A DNA stretch of 64,000 bases, taken from Burkholderiaceae bacterium (GTDB taxonomy: Bacteria > Pseudomonadota > Gammaproteobacteria > Burkholderiales > Burkholderiaceae_C). Under the pieces are notes generated by a model, which was given only the letters and a program-made list of their open reading frames with translations, had not been told where the DNA came from and did no database searches. The stretch covers positions 248,001 through 312,000 of the forward strand of contig JAKLLA010000005.1 of the NCBI GenBank assembly GCA_023150375.1, in the 5' to 3' direction. Made by a program: the position numbers and the translations under genes. Shown here piece after piece: positions 19,620-30,139 of this stretch (within the stretch, counting starts at the first letter, position 1; the number at the start of each line of letters is the position of its first letter).

Positions 19620-19963
19620 CGCTTGGCTCCCTTCACCGGTGCGGCGGCGCTCTTCTGGGCGTCCTCGACGATGGCGCGGTTGAGCGCGTCGAACTCGCCG
19701 TTGGCGCGCTTCACGTACAGCGCGGTCAGCACCCAGAACAGCACGAACATGCTCAGGATGACCACCGGGCCGAGCGTGAGCAGCGAGGCTTCGCCACCCA
19801 GGCGGGTGGCCATCGTGGCCGGATCGAAGGCCACCAGCAGGATGAAGCCGTAGAAGACGACCAGCACGGTCAGCGACAGCAGCCAGGCATAACGGCTGCG
19901 ACGCTGCACCAGTTCCTGGAACTTGGGGTTGGCCTTGATGCGGCCATAGACGTCGGCACTCAT
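19616..19963 (-). CDS. DUF485 inner-membrane protein (YjcH-like), ActP partner
   Basis: A 115-aa protein. After a basic N-terminus ([19 protein letters not shown]) come two TM helices at about residues 27-47 and 62-83. DUF485 proteins of this size are encoded directly before acetate permeases and are thought to assist them. The start at 19963 matches the family N-terminus; an in-frame ATG at 20008 would add 15 unconserved residues. The 192 bp upstream (19964-20155) are lower in GC and contain the palindrome AGTATC-CA-GATACT (20061-20074), but no clear promoter elements. Confidence 0.85.
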   Translation of the reverse strand: MSADVYGRIKANPKFQELVQRRSRYAWLLSLTVLVVFYGFILLVAFDPATMATRLGGEASLLTLGPVVILSMFVLFWVLTALYVKRANGEFDALNRAIVEDAQKSAAAPVKGAKR

Positions 19964-20155
19964 GAGAAGGATTTCTGCGCGAACAGAAACTCGGCTACGG
20001 GAAACCACCGATTCTAATAGGTGCCAGACTCTAGAGGAGTTTCTTTTTCTGACGAGGATCAGTATCCAGATACTCTGAATCGCCTGATTTTAGTGGCGTT
20101 TCCGCCAATATGTCAGGATATTGTCAGTGTACGGATGATTGGTTTGTGGTGGGCG

Positions 20156-21193
20156 TCAGCGACGCCGCTGCGCGGCCACCAGCGCGTCGCGGGTGAGCAG
20201 CAGCACCTGATCGCCGCCGGCGCTGGTGTCGAGCCAGACGGCCTCCAGCCGCGGAAAAGCCGCCTCGAAATGACGGCGCTCGTGGCCGATTTCGAGCACC
20301 AGCACCGCGCCGGGCGTCATGTGCGCCGGGGCGTCGCGCAGCAGGCGGCGCACGAAATCCATGCCGTCGCTGCCGCCGGCCAGCGCCAGGCTGGGCTCGG
20401 CCCGATACTCGGGCGGCAGCTGCGCCATCGAGTCGGCATTCACGTAGGGGGGGTTGCAGAGAATCAGGTCGTAGCAGTGCGGCAGCTGGGCAAAGCCGTC
20501 GCTTTCGCGCAGGTGCACCCGCTCGGCCAGCCCGTGGCGCTGCACGTTGATGCGCGCGACCTCGAGGGCTGCGGGCGAGATGTCGGCGCCATCCACCTCG
20601 ACCTGCGGGTAGGTCAGTGCGGCCAGCACGGCCAGACTGCCGTTGCCGGTGCACAGGTCGAGCACGTGGTGGGTGTCGGCGCTCAGCCAGGCGTCGAGCT
20701 GCATGCCCAGCTCGGCGTCGCCCAGCAGCTCGGCGATGAAGGAGCGCGGCACGATGCAGCGCTCGTCGACGTAGAAGGGCACGCCCTGCAGCCAGGCTTC
20801 GCGGGTGATGTAGGCCGCCGGCACGCGCCGGGCGATGCGCTGCTCGACCACCTCGCGGACCTGGGCGGCGCGCTCGGCGCTGACCGGCGAGTCGGCCAGG
20901 TCGTCGAGTTCGTCCAGCGGCAGGCCCAGCTTCCACAGCGTCAGCCAGGCCGCCTCGTCGCGGGCGTTGTGGGTGCCGTGGCCGTAGCTCACCTGCGCGG
21001 CCTCCAGCCGGTCGGCCATGGCCTGCACCAGCTCGCCGACGGTGGTGGGGCCCGGCGCCGCCGCGTCGTCCAGCGGCGCCGGCGCAGTGGGGTCCAGGTC
21101 CACGCCGATGTCCACCGGCGCGTGGGCATCGGGCAGACCAGATGGGCCGGGCGGCCAGGAAGCGGAGGGTGTGGAGGAGGGGGCGTTGCTCAT
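20156..21193 (-). CDS. prmB: Ribosomal protein uL3 glutamine N5-methyltransferase PrmB
   Basis: A 345-aa SAM-dependent methyltransferase that modifies a glutamine of ribosomal protein L3. A helical N-terminal domain is followed by the Rossmann fold with [10 protein letters not shown] (SAM motif I, about residues 185-194) and the diagnostic N-P-P-Y motif near 247, which binds the target Gln side chain. The start at 21193 is chosen because it overlaps the dapE stop; the roughly 40-residue Pro/Ala-rich N-terminus before the conserved part is longer than in E. coli. It is last gene of the dapC-dapD-pilU-dapE-prmB cluster. Confidence 0.92.
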   Translation of the reverse strand: MSNAPSSTPSASWPPGPSGLPDAHAPVDIGVDLDPTAPAPLDDAAAPGPTTVGELVQAMADRLEAAQVSYGHGTHNARDEAAWLTLWKLGLPLDELDDLADSPVSAERAAQVREVVEQRIARRVPAAYITREAWLQGVPFYVDERCIVPRSFIAELLGDAELGMQLDAWLSADTHHVLDLCTGNGSLAVLAALTYPQVEVDGADISPAALEVARINVQRHGLAERVHLRESDGFAQLPHCYDLILCNPPYVNADSMAQLPPEYRAEPSLALAGGSDGMDFVRRLLRDAPAHMTPGAVLVLEIGHERRHFEAAFPRLEAVWLDTSAGGDQVLLLTRDALVAAQRRR

Positions 21194-22338
21194 GCCAGCA
21201 TCTCCTGCAGCGTGAGGCGGTAGATCTCCTTGAGGGGGCCCAGGTCGGCGACCTCGCCGTGCTCGTCGATCTTGTGGATGCTGGCGTTCAGCGGGCCGAA
21301 CTCGACCACCTCGGGGCAGATGCGGGCGATGAAGCGCCCGTCGGAGGTGCCGCCGGTGGTAGACAGCTCGGTGTGCCGGCCGGTGACCCGGCGGATCGCG
21401 CCGGACAGGGCGTCGAGCAGCCGCCCGGGGCGGGTCAGGAAGGGGCGCCCGCTCAGGGTCCACTGGATCTCGAAGTCCAGGCCGTGGCGGCGCAGCACCT
21501 GCTCGACGCGGGCCTGCAGATCTTCCGGGGTGGATTCGGTGCTGAAGCGGAAGTTGAAGTCCAGCACGAACTCGCCCGGGATCACGTTGGTGGCGCCGGT
21601 GCCGGCATGGGCGTTGGAGATCTGCCAGGAGGTGGGCGGGAAGTGCTCGTTGCCGGCATCCCAGCGGGTGGCGGCCAGCTCGGCCAGCGCGGGCAGGGCC
21701 TGGTGGATCGGGTTGCGCGCCAGGTCCGGGTAGGCGATGTGGCCCTGGATGCCGCGCACGCGCAGCCGGCCGGAGAGCGAGCCGCGCCGGCCGTTCTTGA
21801 CCATGTCGCCCAGGTGCTGCACCGACGTGGGCTCGCCGACGATGCAGGCGTCGAGCCGCTCGCCCCGGGCGGCCAGCCAGTCACACACGCGCACCGTGCC
21901 GTCCACGGAGGGGCCTTCCTCGTCGCTGGTGAGCAGGAAGGCGATGCGCCCGGCGTGGTCCGGCCGGGCGGCGACGAACTCCTCGACGGCCACCACCATC
22001 GCGGCCAGCGAAGCCTTCATGTCCGCGGCGCCGCGGCCGTAGAGGCGGCCGTCGCGGTGGGTGGGCACGAAGGGGTCGGACTGCCACTGCTCGAGCGGGC
22101 CGGTGGGTACCACGTCGGTGTGGCCGGCGAAGACCAGCGTCGGGCCCTCGGCGGCGCCGCGGCGCACCGCCCAGAGGTTGTCGACCACGCCGTCGGCCGG
22201 CCCGAAGGGCAGGCAATGGCATTCGAAGCCGATGGCCGCCAGGCGGGCGGCGATCAGCGCCTGGCAGCCCGCGTCGTCGGGCGTGATCGAGCGGCGCGAG
22301 ATCAGCTGTTCGAGCAGGGTGAGGGTGGCGTGGTCCAT
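21190..22338 (-). CDS. dapE: Succinyl-diaminopimelate desuccinylase DapE
   Basis: A 382-aa dinuclear zinc hydrolase that releases succinate from N-succinyl-LL-diaminopimelate in lysine and peptidoglycan precursor synthesis. The metal and catalytic residues are in F-A-G-H-T-D-V-V-P (about 68-76), the D of G-R-G-A-A-D-M-K, and the general base in S-D-E-E-G-P near 137. The dimerisation domain and final His-containing block (S-I-H-K-I-D-E) are present. The start at 22338 (M-D-H-A-T-L) precedes the conserved [10 protein letters not shown]. It overlaps prmB by 4 bp and shares function with dapC and dapD upstream. Confidence 0.95.
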   Translation of the reverse strand: MDHATLTLLEQLISRRSITPDDAGCQALIAARLAAIGFECHCLPFGPADGVVDNLWAVRRGAAEGPTLVFAGHTDVVPTGPLEQWQSDPFVPTHRDGRLYGRGAADMKASLAAMVVAVEEFVAARPDHAGRIAFLLTSDEEGPSVDGTVRVCDWLAARGERLDACIVGEPTSVQHLGDMVKNGRRGSLSGRLRVRGIQGHIAYPDLARNPIHQALPALAELAATRWDAGNEHFPPTSWQISNAHAGTGATNVIPGEFVLDFNFRFSTESTPEDLQARVEQVLRRHGLDFEIQWTLSGRPFLTRPGRLLDALSGAIRRVTGRHTELSTTGGTSDGRFIARICPEVVEFGPLNASIHKIDEHGEVADLGPLKEIYRLTLQEMLA

Positions 22339-22414
22339 CGGGGTGGCTGCGGGGCAGGGCGGCCGGGTGAGCCGGCCGGCAGGGAGTCGGCCCAGGGGGC
22401 CAGGGGGCGGGGTG

Positions 22415-23632
22415 TCAGGTGGGCGAGCCGATGCGCGTGAGCGTGGCGCGCGGGCGGCCCTTGTCGGCGGCCGGGGCGTGCACGTCGAGGGTGATCTCGG
22501 TGAAGGAGGGCCCGGGGGCCGCCTCGGGCTCGGCCTCGGCGCCGCGGCGCGTGGGCGCGCTGTCGTTCTGCAGCCGCCACAGCAGGTTGGTGGGCGAATC
22601 GGCATGCGACAGGCCTTCGTCGCGGGTGACGATGCCCTCGGTGATCAGGCGGGCGATGTCCTGCTCGAAGGTCTGCGAGCCCTCGGCGATGGAGCGCTCC
22701 ATCGCGTCCTTGACGCCGGCGAAGTTGCCCTGGTCGATCAGCTCGGCGACCAGCTGGGTGTTGAGCAGCACCTCGGTGGCCGGCACGCGCCCGCCGCGGG
22801 TGGAGCGCAGCAGGCGCTGCGAGACCACCGCCTTCAGGCCGGAGGCCAGGTCGGTCAGCAGTGCCGGGCGGGCTTCGGGCGTGTAGAAGGACAGGATGCG
22901 GTTGAGCGCGTGGTGGCTGTTGTTGGCGTGCATGGTCGAGAGCACCAGGTGCCCCGACAGCGCGTAGGACAGCGCCGCGCTCATCGTCTCGCGGTCGCGG
23001 ATCTCGCCGATGAAGATGCAGTCCGGCGCCTGGCGCATGGCGTTCTTCAAGCCGATCTGCAGCGACTGCACGTCGCGCCCGACCTCGCGCTGGTTGACCA
23101 CCGACTTGAGGTTGGGGAAGAGGAACTCGATCGGGTCCTCGATGGTGAGGATGTGCCCGGCCATGTGGCGGTTGCGGTGCTGCAGCATGGCCGCCAGCGT
23201 GGTGCTCTTGCCGGTGCCGGTGGCGCCGACCATCAGCACCAGGCCGCGCCGCGCCATCGACAGGCTGGCCAGGGTCTCGGGCAGGTGCAGGGTGTCGAGC
23301 GCCGGGATGTCGGTGGGCATGCAGCGGAACACCGCCGCGATCGTGCCGCGCTGCTTGAAGGCCGACAGGCGGAAGGTGCCCACGCCCTCGAGCGGAATGC
23401 CCACGTTGAGCTCGCCGGTCTCGTCCAGCTCCTCGAGCTGGGCCGGCGTGAGCATTTCGGCGATCAGCTGGCGCGGCTGGTTGGCGCCCAGCTGCTCCTG
23501 GGTCAGCTGCAGGATCTGCCCGTGGATCTTGATCAGCACGGGCATGTTGGCCGACAGGAAGATGTCGGAGGCGCGCTTGTCGGCCATCAGGCGCAGGATG
23601 CGCTCCATGTTCTTGCCTGGCGTGGCGCTCAT
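22415..23632 (-). CDS. pilU: PilT/PilU-type pilus retraction ATPase
   Basis: A 405-aa secretion-type AAA+ ATPase. It has the PilT-family N-terminal domain ([12 protein letters not shown]), Walker [10 protein letters not shown] near residue 140, the Asp box and Walker B with [12 protein letters not shown], and the His box S-T-M-H-A-N-N. The C-terminus carries an extra polar roughly 50-residue tail, more like PilU than PilT. It would power type IV pilus retraction at the cytoplasmic face. No other pilus gene is in the window. Its place inside the dap cluster recurs in Burkholderiales as far as I recall. Confidence 0.85.
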   Translation of the reverse strand: MSATPGKNMERILRLMADKRASDIFLSANMPVLIKIHGQILQLTQEQLGANQPRQLIAEMLTPAQLEELDETGELNVGIPLEGVGTFRLSAFKQRGTIAAVFRCMPTDIPALDTLHLPETLASLSMARRGLVLMVGATGTGKSTTLAAMLQHRNRHMAGHILTIEDPIEFLFPNLKSVVNQREVGRDVQSLQIGLKNAMRQAPDCIFIGEIRDRETMSAALSYALSGHLVLSTMHANNSHHALNRILSFYTPEARPALLTDLASGLKAVVSQRLLRSTRGGRVPATEVLLNTQLVAELIDQGNFAGVKDAMERSIAEGSQTFEQDIARLITEGIVTRDEGLSHADSPTNLLWRLQNDSAPTRRGAEAEPEAAPGPSFTEITLDVHAPAADKGRPRATLTRIGSPT

Positions 23633-23742
23633 CTTGCGCGTTCCCCTCGTTCTTCTCGATGACCGGGTCGGTGGCGTGTGCGGATGATGCCCCAGGGCGG
23701 GCGCGCCTGCACGGCGTCGGCACCGCCCGCGGAGCGGCCGCC

Positions 23743-24576
23743 TCAGTCGCGCAGCAGGTCGTTGATGCTGGTCTTCGAGCGGGTCTGCGCATCCACGCGC
23801 TTGACGACGATGGCCGCGTACATCGAGTAGGGCGCGCCGTTGGCGGCGGTCTTGGGCAGGTTGCCGCTCACCACCACCGAGCCGAAGGGCACGCGGCCGT
23901 AGCTGATCTCGCCGGTGGCGCGGTCGAAGATCGGCGTGCTCTGGCCGATGTACACGCCCATGCCCAGCACCGAGTTCTCCTCGACGATCACGCCCTCGAC
24001 CACCTCGGAGCGCGCGCCGATGAAGCAGTTGTCCTCGATGATGGTCGGGTTGGCCTGCAGGGGCTCGAGCACGCCGCCGATGCCCACGCCGCCGGAGAGG
24101 TGCACGTTCTTGCCGATCTGGGCGCAGGAGCCCACGGTGGCCCAGGTGTCGACCATGGTGCCGGCATCGACGTAGGCGCCGATGTTGACGTAGCTGGGCA
24201 TCAGGATCGCGCCGGAGGCCACGAAGCTGCCGCGCCGCGCCACCGCCGGGGGCACCACGCGCACGCCGGTGGCGCGCAGCTCGGACTCGCTCAGGCCGGC
24301 GAACTTGGTGGGCACCTTGTCGAAGAAGGTCAGGTCGCCGCTGCCCATGGTCACGTTGTCGTTCAGGCGGAAGCTCAGCAGCACCGCCTTCTTGACCCAC
24401 TGGTTGACCTGCCACTGGCCCACGCCCAGGCGCTCGGCCACGCGCAGCCGGCCGGCATCGAGCTCGCCGATCACATGGGCCACCGCCTCGCGGACCTCGG
24501 CGGGCGCGACGCTCGCGGACAGGTTGGCGCGGTTGTCCCACGCGGCTTCGACGATGGATTGCAGTTGGCTGGACAT
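23743..24576 (-). CDS. dapD: Tetrahydrodipicolinate N-succinyltransferase DapD
   Basis: A 277-aa trimeric left-handed beta-helix enzyme that succinylates tetrahydrodipicolinate with succinyl-CoA, the first step of the succinylase branch of lysine synthesis. Hexapeptide repeats run from about residue 110 to 220 ([30 protein letters not shown]). The start [10 protein letters not shown] is the normal N-terminus. dapC lies upstream and pilU-dapE downstream, all in the same direction. Confidence 0.96.
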   Translation of the reverse strand: MSSQLQSIVEAAWDNRANLSASVAPAEVREAVAHVIGELDAGRLRVAERLGVGQWQVNQWVKKAVLLSFRLNDNVTMGSGDLTFFDKVPTKFAGLSESELRATGVRVVPPAVARRGSFVASGAILMPSYVNIGAYVDAGTMVDTWATVGSCAQIGKNVHLSGGVGIGGVLEPLQANPTIIEDNCFIGARSEVVEGVIVEENSVLGMGVYIGQSTPIFDRATGEISYGRVPFGSVVVSGNLPKTAANGAPYSMYAAIVVKRVDAQTRSKTSINDLLRD

Positions 24577-24706
24577 GGAGCTTTCGGAAGGAGGGGGTGG
24601 AAGGGAAGGGCGCTGCGGCCGTCGCAGCGACGGCCGCAGCGCAGCAAGGATCCGTGCCGGCAGGCGCCCACCGGGATCACGGCCGGCAACGGCCCCGGGC
24701 GGTGCG

Positions 24707-25930
24707 TCAGCCGCCGCGGCGCTCGCGCACGAAGGCGACGATGCGCTGCGCCGCCTCGAGGCATTCCTCGACGCCGGCCACCAGGGCCATGCGCACGCGG
24801 CCGGCGCCCGGGTTGACGCCATGCGCCTCGCGGGCCAGGTAGCTGCCCGGCAGCACCGTGACATTGTATTGAGCCAGCAGCTCGCGGGCGAAGGCGGTGT
24901 CGCTGCCGCCGCAGACATCGTCGGGCACGCGTGCCCAGAGGTAGAAGCCTGCGTCGGGCAGGCGCACGTCCAGCACCTCGGCCAGCAGCGGCGTGACCTG
25001 GGCGAACTTGCGCCGGTACAGCTCGCGGTTCTCGACCACATGCGCCTCGTCGTCCCAGGCCGCCTGACTGGCCGCCTGCACCGGCAGGCTCATCGCGCTG
25101 CCGTGGTAGGTGCGGTAGAGCAGGAAGGATTTCAGGATCTTCGCATCGCCGGCGACGAAGCCCGAGCGCAGCCCGGGCACGTTGGAGCGCTTGCTCAGGC
25201 TGGTCAGCAGCACCAGGCGGCGGAAATCGGGGCGGCCCAGCCGCACCGCGGCCTCGAGCGCGCCCAGCGGCGCCTCGTCGCGAAAGTAGATCTCCGAGTA
25301 GCACTCGTCCGAGGCGATCACGAAGCCGTGCCGGTCGCTCAGCTCGAACAGCCGGGCCCATTCCTCCAGCGGCATCACCGCGCCGGTCGGGTTGCCCGGC
25401 GAGCAGGCGTAGAGCAGCTGGGTGCGCGCCCAGGTGGCCGCATCGATGCGCGACCAGTCGGCCGCGAAGTTGCGCGCCGGGTCGCTGTTGGCGAACACCG
25501 GCGTGGCGCCACCCAGGTAGGCCGCACCCTCGTAGATCTGATAGAAGGGATTCGGGCAGAGCACCACCGGGCCGCCGGCCTCGCGGTCGCGGCCGGGGTC
25601 GAGCACGGTCTGCGCCAGCGCGAACAGGGCCTCGCGCGTGCCGTTGACCGGCAGCACCTGGCTGGCCGGGTCCACCGTGACGCCGTAGCGCCGCTGCAGC
25701 CAGCCGGCGCAGGCCGCCCGCAGCGACGGCTCGCCGGCGGTGGCCGGATAGGCCGCCAGCCCCTCGAGCGAACCGGACAGGCGCGCCTTCAGGAACTCCG
25801 GCGTGGCGTGCTTGGGCTCGCCGATGCCCAGGCTGATCGGCCGCAGCGCCGCGTTCGGCGTCACGCCCTGGAAAAGTGCGCGCAGTCGTTCGAAGGGATA
25901 AGGCTGCAGGCGCTCGAGCAAGGGATTCAT
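24707..25930 (-). CDS. dapC: Succinyldiaminopimelate transaminase DapC
   Basis: A 407-aa PLP fold-type I aminotransferase making N-succinyl-LL-diaminopimelate. Family blocks include L-G-I-G-E-P-K-H near residue 35, the N-P-T-G motif (S-P-G-N-P-T-G-A), and the PLP lysine in [15 protein letters not shown] near residue 245. Context with dapD and dapE fixes the substrate. The start at 25930 gives the standard [13 protein letters not shown]; an ATG six codons upstream (25948) is possible. The 233 bp upstream hold no recognisable minus-strand promoter with both elements. Confidence 0.93.
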   Translation of the reverse strand: MNPLLERLQPYPFERLRALFQGVTPNAALRPISLGIGEPKHATPEFLKARLSGSLEGLAAYPATAGEPSLRAACAGWLQRRYGVTVDPASQVLPVNGTREALFALAQTVLDPGRDREAGGPVVLCPNPFYQIYEGAAYLGGATPVFANSDPARNFAADWSRIDAATWARTQLLYACSPGNPTGAVMPLEEWARLFELSDRHGFVIASDECYSEIYFRDEAPLGALEAAVRLGRPDFRRLVLLTSLSKRSNVPGLRSGFVAGDAKILKSFLLYRTYHGSAMSLPVQAASQAAWDDEAHVVENRELYRRKFAQVTPLLAEVLDVRLPDAGFYLWARVPDDVCGGSDTAFARELLAQYNVTVLPGSYLAREAHGVNPGAGRVRMALVAGVEECLEAAQRIVAFVRERRGG

Positions 25931-26163
25931 GGGGCGCGATTGTGGCATCGCGCCGGGCGGCAGCCGACAGTGGCCTGCATGGCCGGGCCTCGGGGCGCTT
26001 CCCGGGGCGCCGGTCCTTTCGCCGCCGGGGGAGATCCCCGGGGCGCTCGGCGGGTCCGGCTCGCCAGGATCCTGCACGTGATTTGACATAATACACATCG
26101 TCATGCATTTGTGAGGCATCGGGCGCACCGGCTGTCCGGTGTCCGTCCCTTGGTCCGCGGGGC

Positions 26164-26931
26164 CTAGAAGTCCTCGTCGTCCCGGGGGGACACCGAGGGC
26201 CGGCCCTGGACCGGATGCAGCGCGCGCGGTGCCTCCTTGACGTACCAGTGGCTGATCTGCCGGCCGTCCCAGTGCAGGCCGATGTGGCGGTCGCTGCGCG
26301 CCGGCCCCAGCGCCCGGGGGCGCAGCACGGCGACGCAGGCGCCGCCGGGGTCGCGCACGCTGCGGTAGTACAGGCCCCAGCTCTGCGCCTCGCGCAGCAG
26401 GCGGCCCAGCGACTGCGAGGTGGCGTAGTCCTGCGGGTGCTCGACGGCCGGCAGGTGCGCCGCGGCCCAGCCGCGCAGGTCGTGCATCGGCGCGACGATG
26501 TCGGCCAGGATCAGCCGCAGGTCGACGTCGATCGGCGGCTCCTGCGTGGCGGCCAGGAAGCGGGCGCGATGGTGGCTGACCTCGGCCACCGCGGTCTCCA
26601 GCCGGTCGGCGGCGTAGTAGACGCCCCATTGGCCGTTCGAGAAGCGCGAGCCCTGCGGGTTGAGGTGCGTGAAGGCGGCCATCACCGGCGTGCTGCCCGG
26701 CCCGACCAGGCGCTCGCCCGGCCGCACCAGGCTGATCTCGCCGGCCTCCTGGCGCAGGCGCGGATTGGTGAGCGACTCGATCGCGAAGACCACCTCGAGG
26801 TCGGCTGGTTCGGCGATCCGGTCGTACAGGCCGACGGTCGGAAAGCGCGAGGCGATCAGCCGCCAGCAGGGCTGCCAGGCTTCGTCGGTGACCGGGATGC
26901 CGGCGATCAGCGCGGCGTCGGCGGTGTGCAT
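26164..26931 (-). CDS. RES-domain toxin
   Basis: A 255-aa protein with the RES domain fold: conserved R-F-S near residue 98 (S-R-F-S-N-G-Q-W-G-V-Y-Y-A-A), E in A-V-A-E-V-S-H-H-R near 117, and the C-terminal S of the domain. RES toxins degrade NAD+ with an ADP-ribosyltransferase-like fold and arrest growth. The partner antitoxin gene ends 22 bp upstream. The protein is longer than minimal RES toxins (about 150 aa), with an extra N-terminal 60 residues, a length also seen in other two-gene RES-Xre systems. Confidence 0.85.
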   Translation of the reverse strand: MHTADAALIAGIPVTDEAWQPCWRLIASRFPTVGLYDRIAEPADLEVVFAIESLTNPRLRQEAGEISLVRPGERLVGPGSTPVMAAFTHLNPQGSRFSNGQWGVYYAADRLETAVAEVSHHRARFLAATQEPPIDVDLRLILADIVAPMHDLRGWAAAHLPAVEHPQDYATSQSLGRLLREAQSWGLYYRSVRDPGGACVAVLRPRALGPARSDRHIGLHWDGRQISHWYVKEAPRALHPVQGRPSVSPRDDEDF

Positions 26932-26953
26932 GCAGGGGGCTCGGCCGACCTCG

Positions 26954-27364
26954 TCAGGCCTTGCCGCCGCGCTGGGCGTCGAGGTACTGGCGCACCACGT
27001 AGAGGTCGGCCACCTGCCCGCCCATCATCCGGTCCAGCGCCGAGGCGCCGGCGAACAGCGGCGCCGAGTTGGGCCGGCGCAGCCATTCGTGCGCCCGCTG
27101 CGGCACGGGCAGCAGCACCTGCAGCGCGGCATAGATGCCGAAGAGGTAGGACAGGCGCTCGAGCAGTGCGGCATCGAGCGGCCCGACCCGGCCCTGGCGC
27201 CACTGGTAGAAGCTGCTGCGGCGTGCGCCGAGCAGCACCATCTGCTCCTGGGTCGAGAGTTTCCAGGCCTCGGCCAGGCGCCAGAAGGTGCGCAGCGCCG
27301 CGGCCGCGGCCTCCGGACTGTGCAGGTCCACGGGGGCCGGGGAGGGTGAGCTGGCCAGGTTCAT
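26954..27364 (-). CDS. Xre/MbcA/ParS-type antitoxin of the RES toxin
   Basis: A 136-aa protein with a helical N-terminal domain, an HTH-like centre (S-S-F-Y-Q-W-R-Q-G-R-V around residue 55) and the C-terminal MbcA/ParS toxin-binding domain ending in an L-D-A-Q-R-G-G-type tail. The motif W-L-R-R-P-N-S-A-P-L-F-A-G near 95 is typical of RES-Xre antitoxins, where N-x-x-F/L-x-G contacts the toxin. The start at 27364 is used; the in-frame ATG at 27418 adds residues read through the promoter region. Confidence 0.85.
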   Translation of the reverse strand: MNLASSPSPAPVDLHSPEAAAAALRTFWRLAEAWKLSTQEQMVLLGARRSSFYQWRQGRVGPLDAALLERLSYLFGIYAALQVLLPVPQRAHEWLRRPNSAPLFAGASALDRMMGGQVADLYVVRQYLDAQRGGKA

Positions 27365-27402
27365 CGAAGTCCCCACTCGGGTGATCGGCAGCGTAACTCT
27401 AC

Positions 27403-27414
27403 TCCGATTTCGGA
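27403..27414. promoter_or_regulatory. Candidate operator of the Xre-RES operon
   Basis: TCCGA-TT-TCGGA is a perfect 5-bp inverted repeat 39 bp upstream of the antitoxin start. Type II antitoxins usually autoregulate through palindromes at this position. Only one half-turn motif is visible and no clear -10/-35 accompanies it. Confidence 0.35.
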
Positions 27415-27530
27415 CCACATAGGCTTGATCGTCTCAAAGCGGATTTAAAGCATCACTCGAAGTTCGTGAAACACACTGTCCTATCAATGCGTTGGATCCG
27501 AATCTTCGAGTGGGTTCGGGTGGTGTCGCT

Positions 27531-30032
27531 TCATCGCTCTGCTCCACTGTCGGGGCGCAGCGTCAGGCGTCGGGGCGTCTGGCCGGGCGGGGCCCAGAGC
27601 GGGCGGTAGCGCACTGCGGCCCAGTCCTCGGCGAAGTCGCGGTAATGCGGGCTGAAGAACAGGCCGGACTGGCCGGTGGAGTGGATCACCTGCGAGCGCG
27701 ACGGGTCGGCCAGGTCGTAGAGCGCGCGCAGGCTGGGGCCGTGCTCGCTGGCATAGGTCAGCGGCCGTGCAGGCCCGGGGTTCAGGTTGACCCGGGTGGC
27801 ATTGACGCTGTGGGCGTCGCCGCCGGTGGGCACGCGCACCTCGAACCAGCGCGCCAGCGCCGCCACCTGGCTGAAGGGCCGGTGCTCGGAGCGGGTCTGG
27901 TGCAGCTCGCCCCAGCGCCAGGCCGCGGGCTGCGGGCCCAGGCGCTGCGACAGTTCCTCCAGCGCCTCGTCCAGCGCGGCATCGGCCTGCATCGCGCAGG
28001 TCTCGGCGGCGGGGCTGGCCTTGTCGTCGCACCACCAGGCGTCCTGGCGCGCGACGATGCCTTCCAGGGCATCGCGGAAGCTGCGCCGCTCGCTGAAGGC
28101 GCTGCCCCAGAGCGGGCCGAGCTCGTCGGCCAGCACCCGGGCAGTGAAGGCGCGCACCCAGGCGTGAAAGACCGCCGGCGCGGCGGCGTCGGCGCGCATC
28201 TCGCCGTCGAAGCCGGCCAGCAGCGGGGCCAGCCCGGCCGCCGCCGGGTGGCGGCTGCGCGCGGCCCGGAAGGTGGCCAGCAGCGGCTGCACCGCCAGCG
28301 AGCGCACGTCGGCCTGCATGGCCGCCAGGCTGGCCAGGTCGTGCCGGTCGCGCTCGGTCAGCAGCTGCTCGATGCGCTGCTGCCGCCAGGGCGCGGTCCA
28401 TTCGCTGGTCAGGAAGTGCGGGTAGTCGGCCGGCACGACGCGCTGGTTGGCGGTGGCGATCCAGCCGCGCTCGGGGTTGCGCTCGCGCGGGGTGGCTTCC
28501 GGGTCGAGCCAGCCGACCCAGTCGTAGCGGGCTTCCCAGCCGGGCGCGGGCAGCAGGCCGCGCAGGTCGTGCTCCGGGCCGCGCAGCGGAATGCGCCCGG
28601 GGGCGACGAAGCCGATGTGGCCCTGCGCGCCCTGGGCGTCGGCCACCACCATGTTCTGCATCGGCGCCACATGGGCGGCCGAGGCGGCGATGAACTCTTC
28701 CACCGACTTCGCGCGGTTGAAGCGCAGGCCGGTGCTCAGTGTGCCGGGGTCGGGGTCCAGCGCGGTCCAGCGCATCGCGATGGCGTAGCGCGGTGCACCG
28801 CCCTCCCCGCTGCCGGTCAGGCCTTCGGTGGCGGCGGTGGCAGCGTCGGAGATGATCGGGCCGTGGCGCCCTTCGCGCACCTTCAGGGTCACCGGCGCCT
28901 GGCCGCGCACGGCGATCGTCTCCTCGCGCACCTGGAAGCGCGCCCAGCCGCCGCCGGGCGCCAGGTAGCGGTCCGGGTCGTCGGGGTGCAGCCGCTCCAG
29001 GTAGAGGTCCTGCACGTCCGGCCCGGTGTTGGTGTAGCCCCAGGCGATATGGCGGTTCTGCCCCAGCACCACCGCCGGCAGCCCGGGCAGGGTGGCACCG
29101 GCCACCTCCAGGCCCGGCGCGTGCAGCCGGGCGAAGTACCACAGCGCCGGCGTGCTGAGCTTGAGGTGCGGATCGTTGGCCAGCAGCGGCTTGCCGGTGC
29201 TGCTGCGCGCACCGGCGACCACCCAGTTGTTCGAGCCCACGCCCTCCACGCCCGACTCCGGCGCGATCGCCGCCAGCCGGTCGATCGTGCCCTCGAGGCC
29301 GCCCAGCCCGGCCACGCGCCACTCCCGCACCAGCCGCGGGAAGTCGGCCGTGGCCAGCGGCGCCTCCCCGGGATAGGGGGGCAGCAGCTCCTGGATGCGC
29401 GCCTGGTCCATTCGGCCGGCCAGGCGCAGGCGCAGCAGTTCGCTGGTCCAGTTGCCGCCCAGGTCCCAGGCCATCATGATCGACCAGGCCAGGCTGTCCA
29501 CCGGCTCCCAGGGCTCGGGATGCAGGCCCAGCAGCAGGAACTCGGGCGGCCGGGCGCGCAGGTGGTCGGCCAGATAGGCGTTGACCCCGGCGGTGTAGGC
29601 CAGCACGGCCTCGCGGGCTTCGCCCTGCAGGCGTTCCCACTGCGCCGCGGCGGCGCGCCGCACCCCCAGGGCGCGCAGGAAGCGGTCGGTCTCCAGTGCG
29701 GCGGGCCCGAAGGCCTCGGCCAGGCGGCCCGCACCGATGCGCCGATGCGTTTCCATCTGCCAGAGCCGGTCCTGGGCGTGCACGAAGCCCAGGCCGAACC
29801 AGGCGCCCTGCGTCGTGCCGGCGTGGATGGCCGGGATGCCATGCGCATCGCGTTCGATGCGGATGTCCGCCGGCACCCCAGGCGCGGTGGGCGGCAGGCC
29901 CCGCACGGCCAGCAGGCCCTCCTGGACCGGCAGGGCCCGCTGCACGTAGACCCAGGCGGCGCCGGCCCCCGCCAGCACGAGGGTTCCAAGTGCCGCGGCT
30001 GTCCAGCCGATGCGCCTTTGCCAAACTGCCAT
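27531..30032 (-). CDS. Penicillin acylase family protein (Ntn hydrolase)
   Basis: An 833-aa exported Ntn hydrolase of the S45 family, which includes penicillin G acylases and acyl-homoserine lactone acylases. A TM/signal segment is at residues 9-29. The alpha chain begins with the I-E-R-D-A-H-G-I-P block and is followed by a spacer. The autocatalytic serine is in E-G-V-G-S-N-N-W-V-V near residue 267, and the beta chain carries N-D-P-H-L-K-L-S-T-P. The substrate cannot be read from sequence. The start at 30032 follows GAGGAG; a further in-frame reading to 30137 lacks signal-peptide character. It faces away from the dehydrogenase at 30140. Confidence 0.9.
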   Translation of the reverse strand: MAVWQRRIGWTAAALGTLVLAGAGAAWVYVQRALPVQEGLLAVRGLPPTAPGVPADIRIERDAHGIPAIHAGTTQGAWFGLGFVHAQDRLWQMETHRRIGAGRLAEAFGPAALETDRFLRALGVRRAAAAQWERLQGEAREAVLAYTAGVNAYLADHLRARPPEFLLLGLHPEPWEPVDSLAWSIMMAWDLGGNWTSELLRLRLAGRMDQARIQELLPPYPGEAPLATADFPRLVREWRVAGLGGLEGTIDRLAAIAPESGVEGVGSNNWVVAGARSSTGKPLLANDPHLKLSTPALWYFARLHAPGLEVAGATLPGLPAVVLGQNRHIAWGYTNTGPDVQDLYLERLHPDDPDRYLAPGGGWARFQVREETIAVRGQAPVTLKVREGRHGPIISDAATAATEGLTGSGEGGAPRYAIAMRWTALDPDPGTLSTGLRFNRAKSVEEFIAASAAHVAPMQNMVVADAQGAQGHIGFVAPGRIPLRGPEHDLRGLLPAPGWEARYDWVGWLDPEATPRERNPERGWIATANQRVVPADYPHFLTSEWTAPWRQQRIEQLLTERDRHDLASLAAMQADVRSLAVQPLLATFRAARSRHPAAAGLAPLLAGFDGEMRADAAAPAVFHAWVRAFTARVLADELGPLWGSAFSERRSFRDALEGIVARQDAWWCDDKASPAAETCAMQADAALDEALEELSQRLGPQPAAWRWGELHQTRSEHRPFSQVAALARWFEVRVPTGGDAHSVNATRVNLNPGPARPLTYASEHGPSLRALYDLADPSRSQVIHSTGQSGLFFSPHYRDFAEDWAAVRYRPLWAPPGQTPRRLTLRPDSGAER

Positions 30033-30139
30033 CTCCTGCTCCTCGACCGTTGGAGCGACCCCTGCGGTCGGGTCGCCGCGCGAGCCTAGCGCAGCCCGCG
30101 CTGTCACAATGTCACGTCCGTGCCGTCTGCCGCCCACCC

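Noticed and set aside
17739-19853. 704-codon plus-strand frame over actP
   Set aside because: Antisense shadow of a strongly conserved symporter gene; repetitive His/Gly/Gln composition.
19964-20155. Sigma-54 promoter for actP
   Set aside because: A TGGCAC sequence is present on the minus strand, but no TTGC follows at the required five-base spacing.
26083-26116. Perfect TTGACA on the plus strand upstream of dapC
   Set aside because: No acceptable -10 element lies 16-18 bp downstream, and it would transcribe antisense to the RES gene. The TATTAT on the opposite strand lacks a -35.
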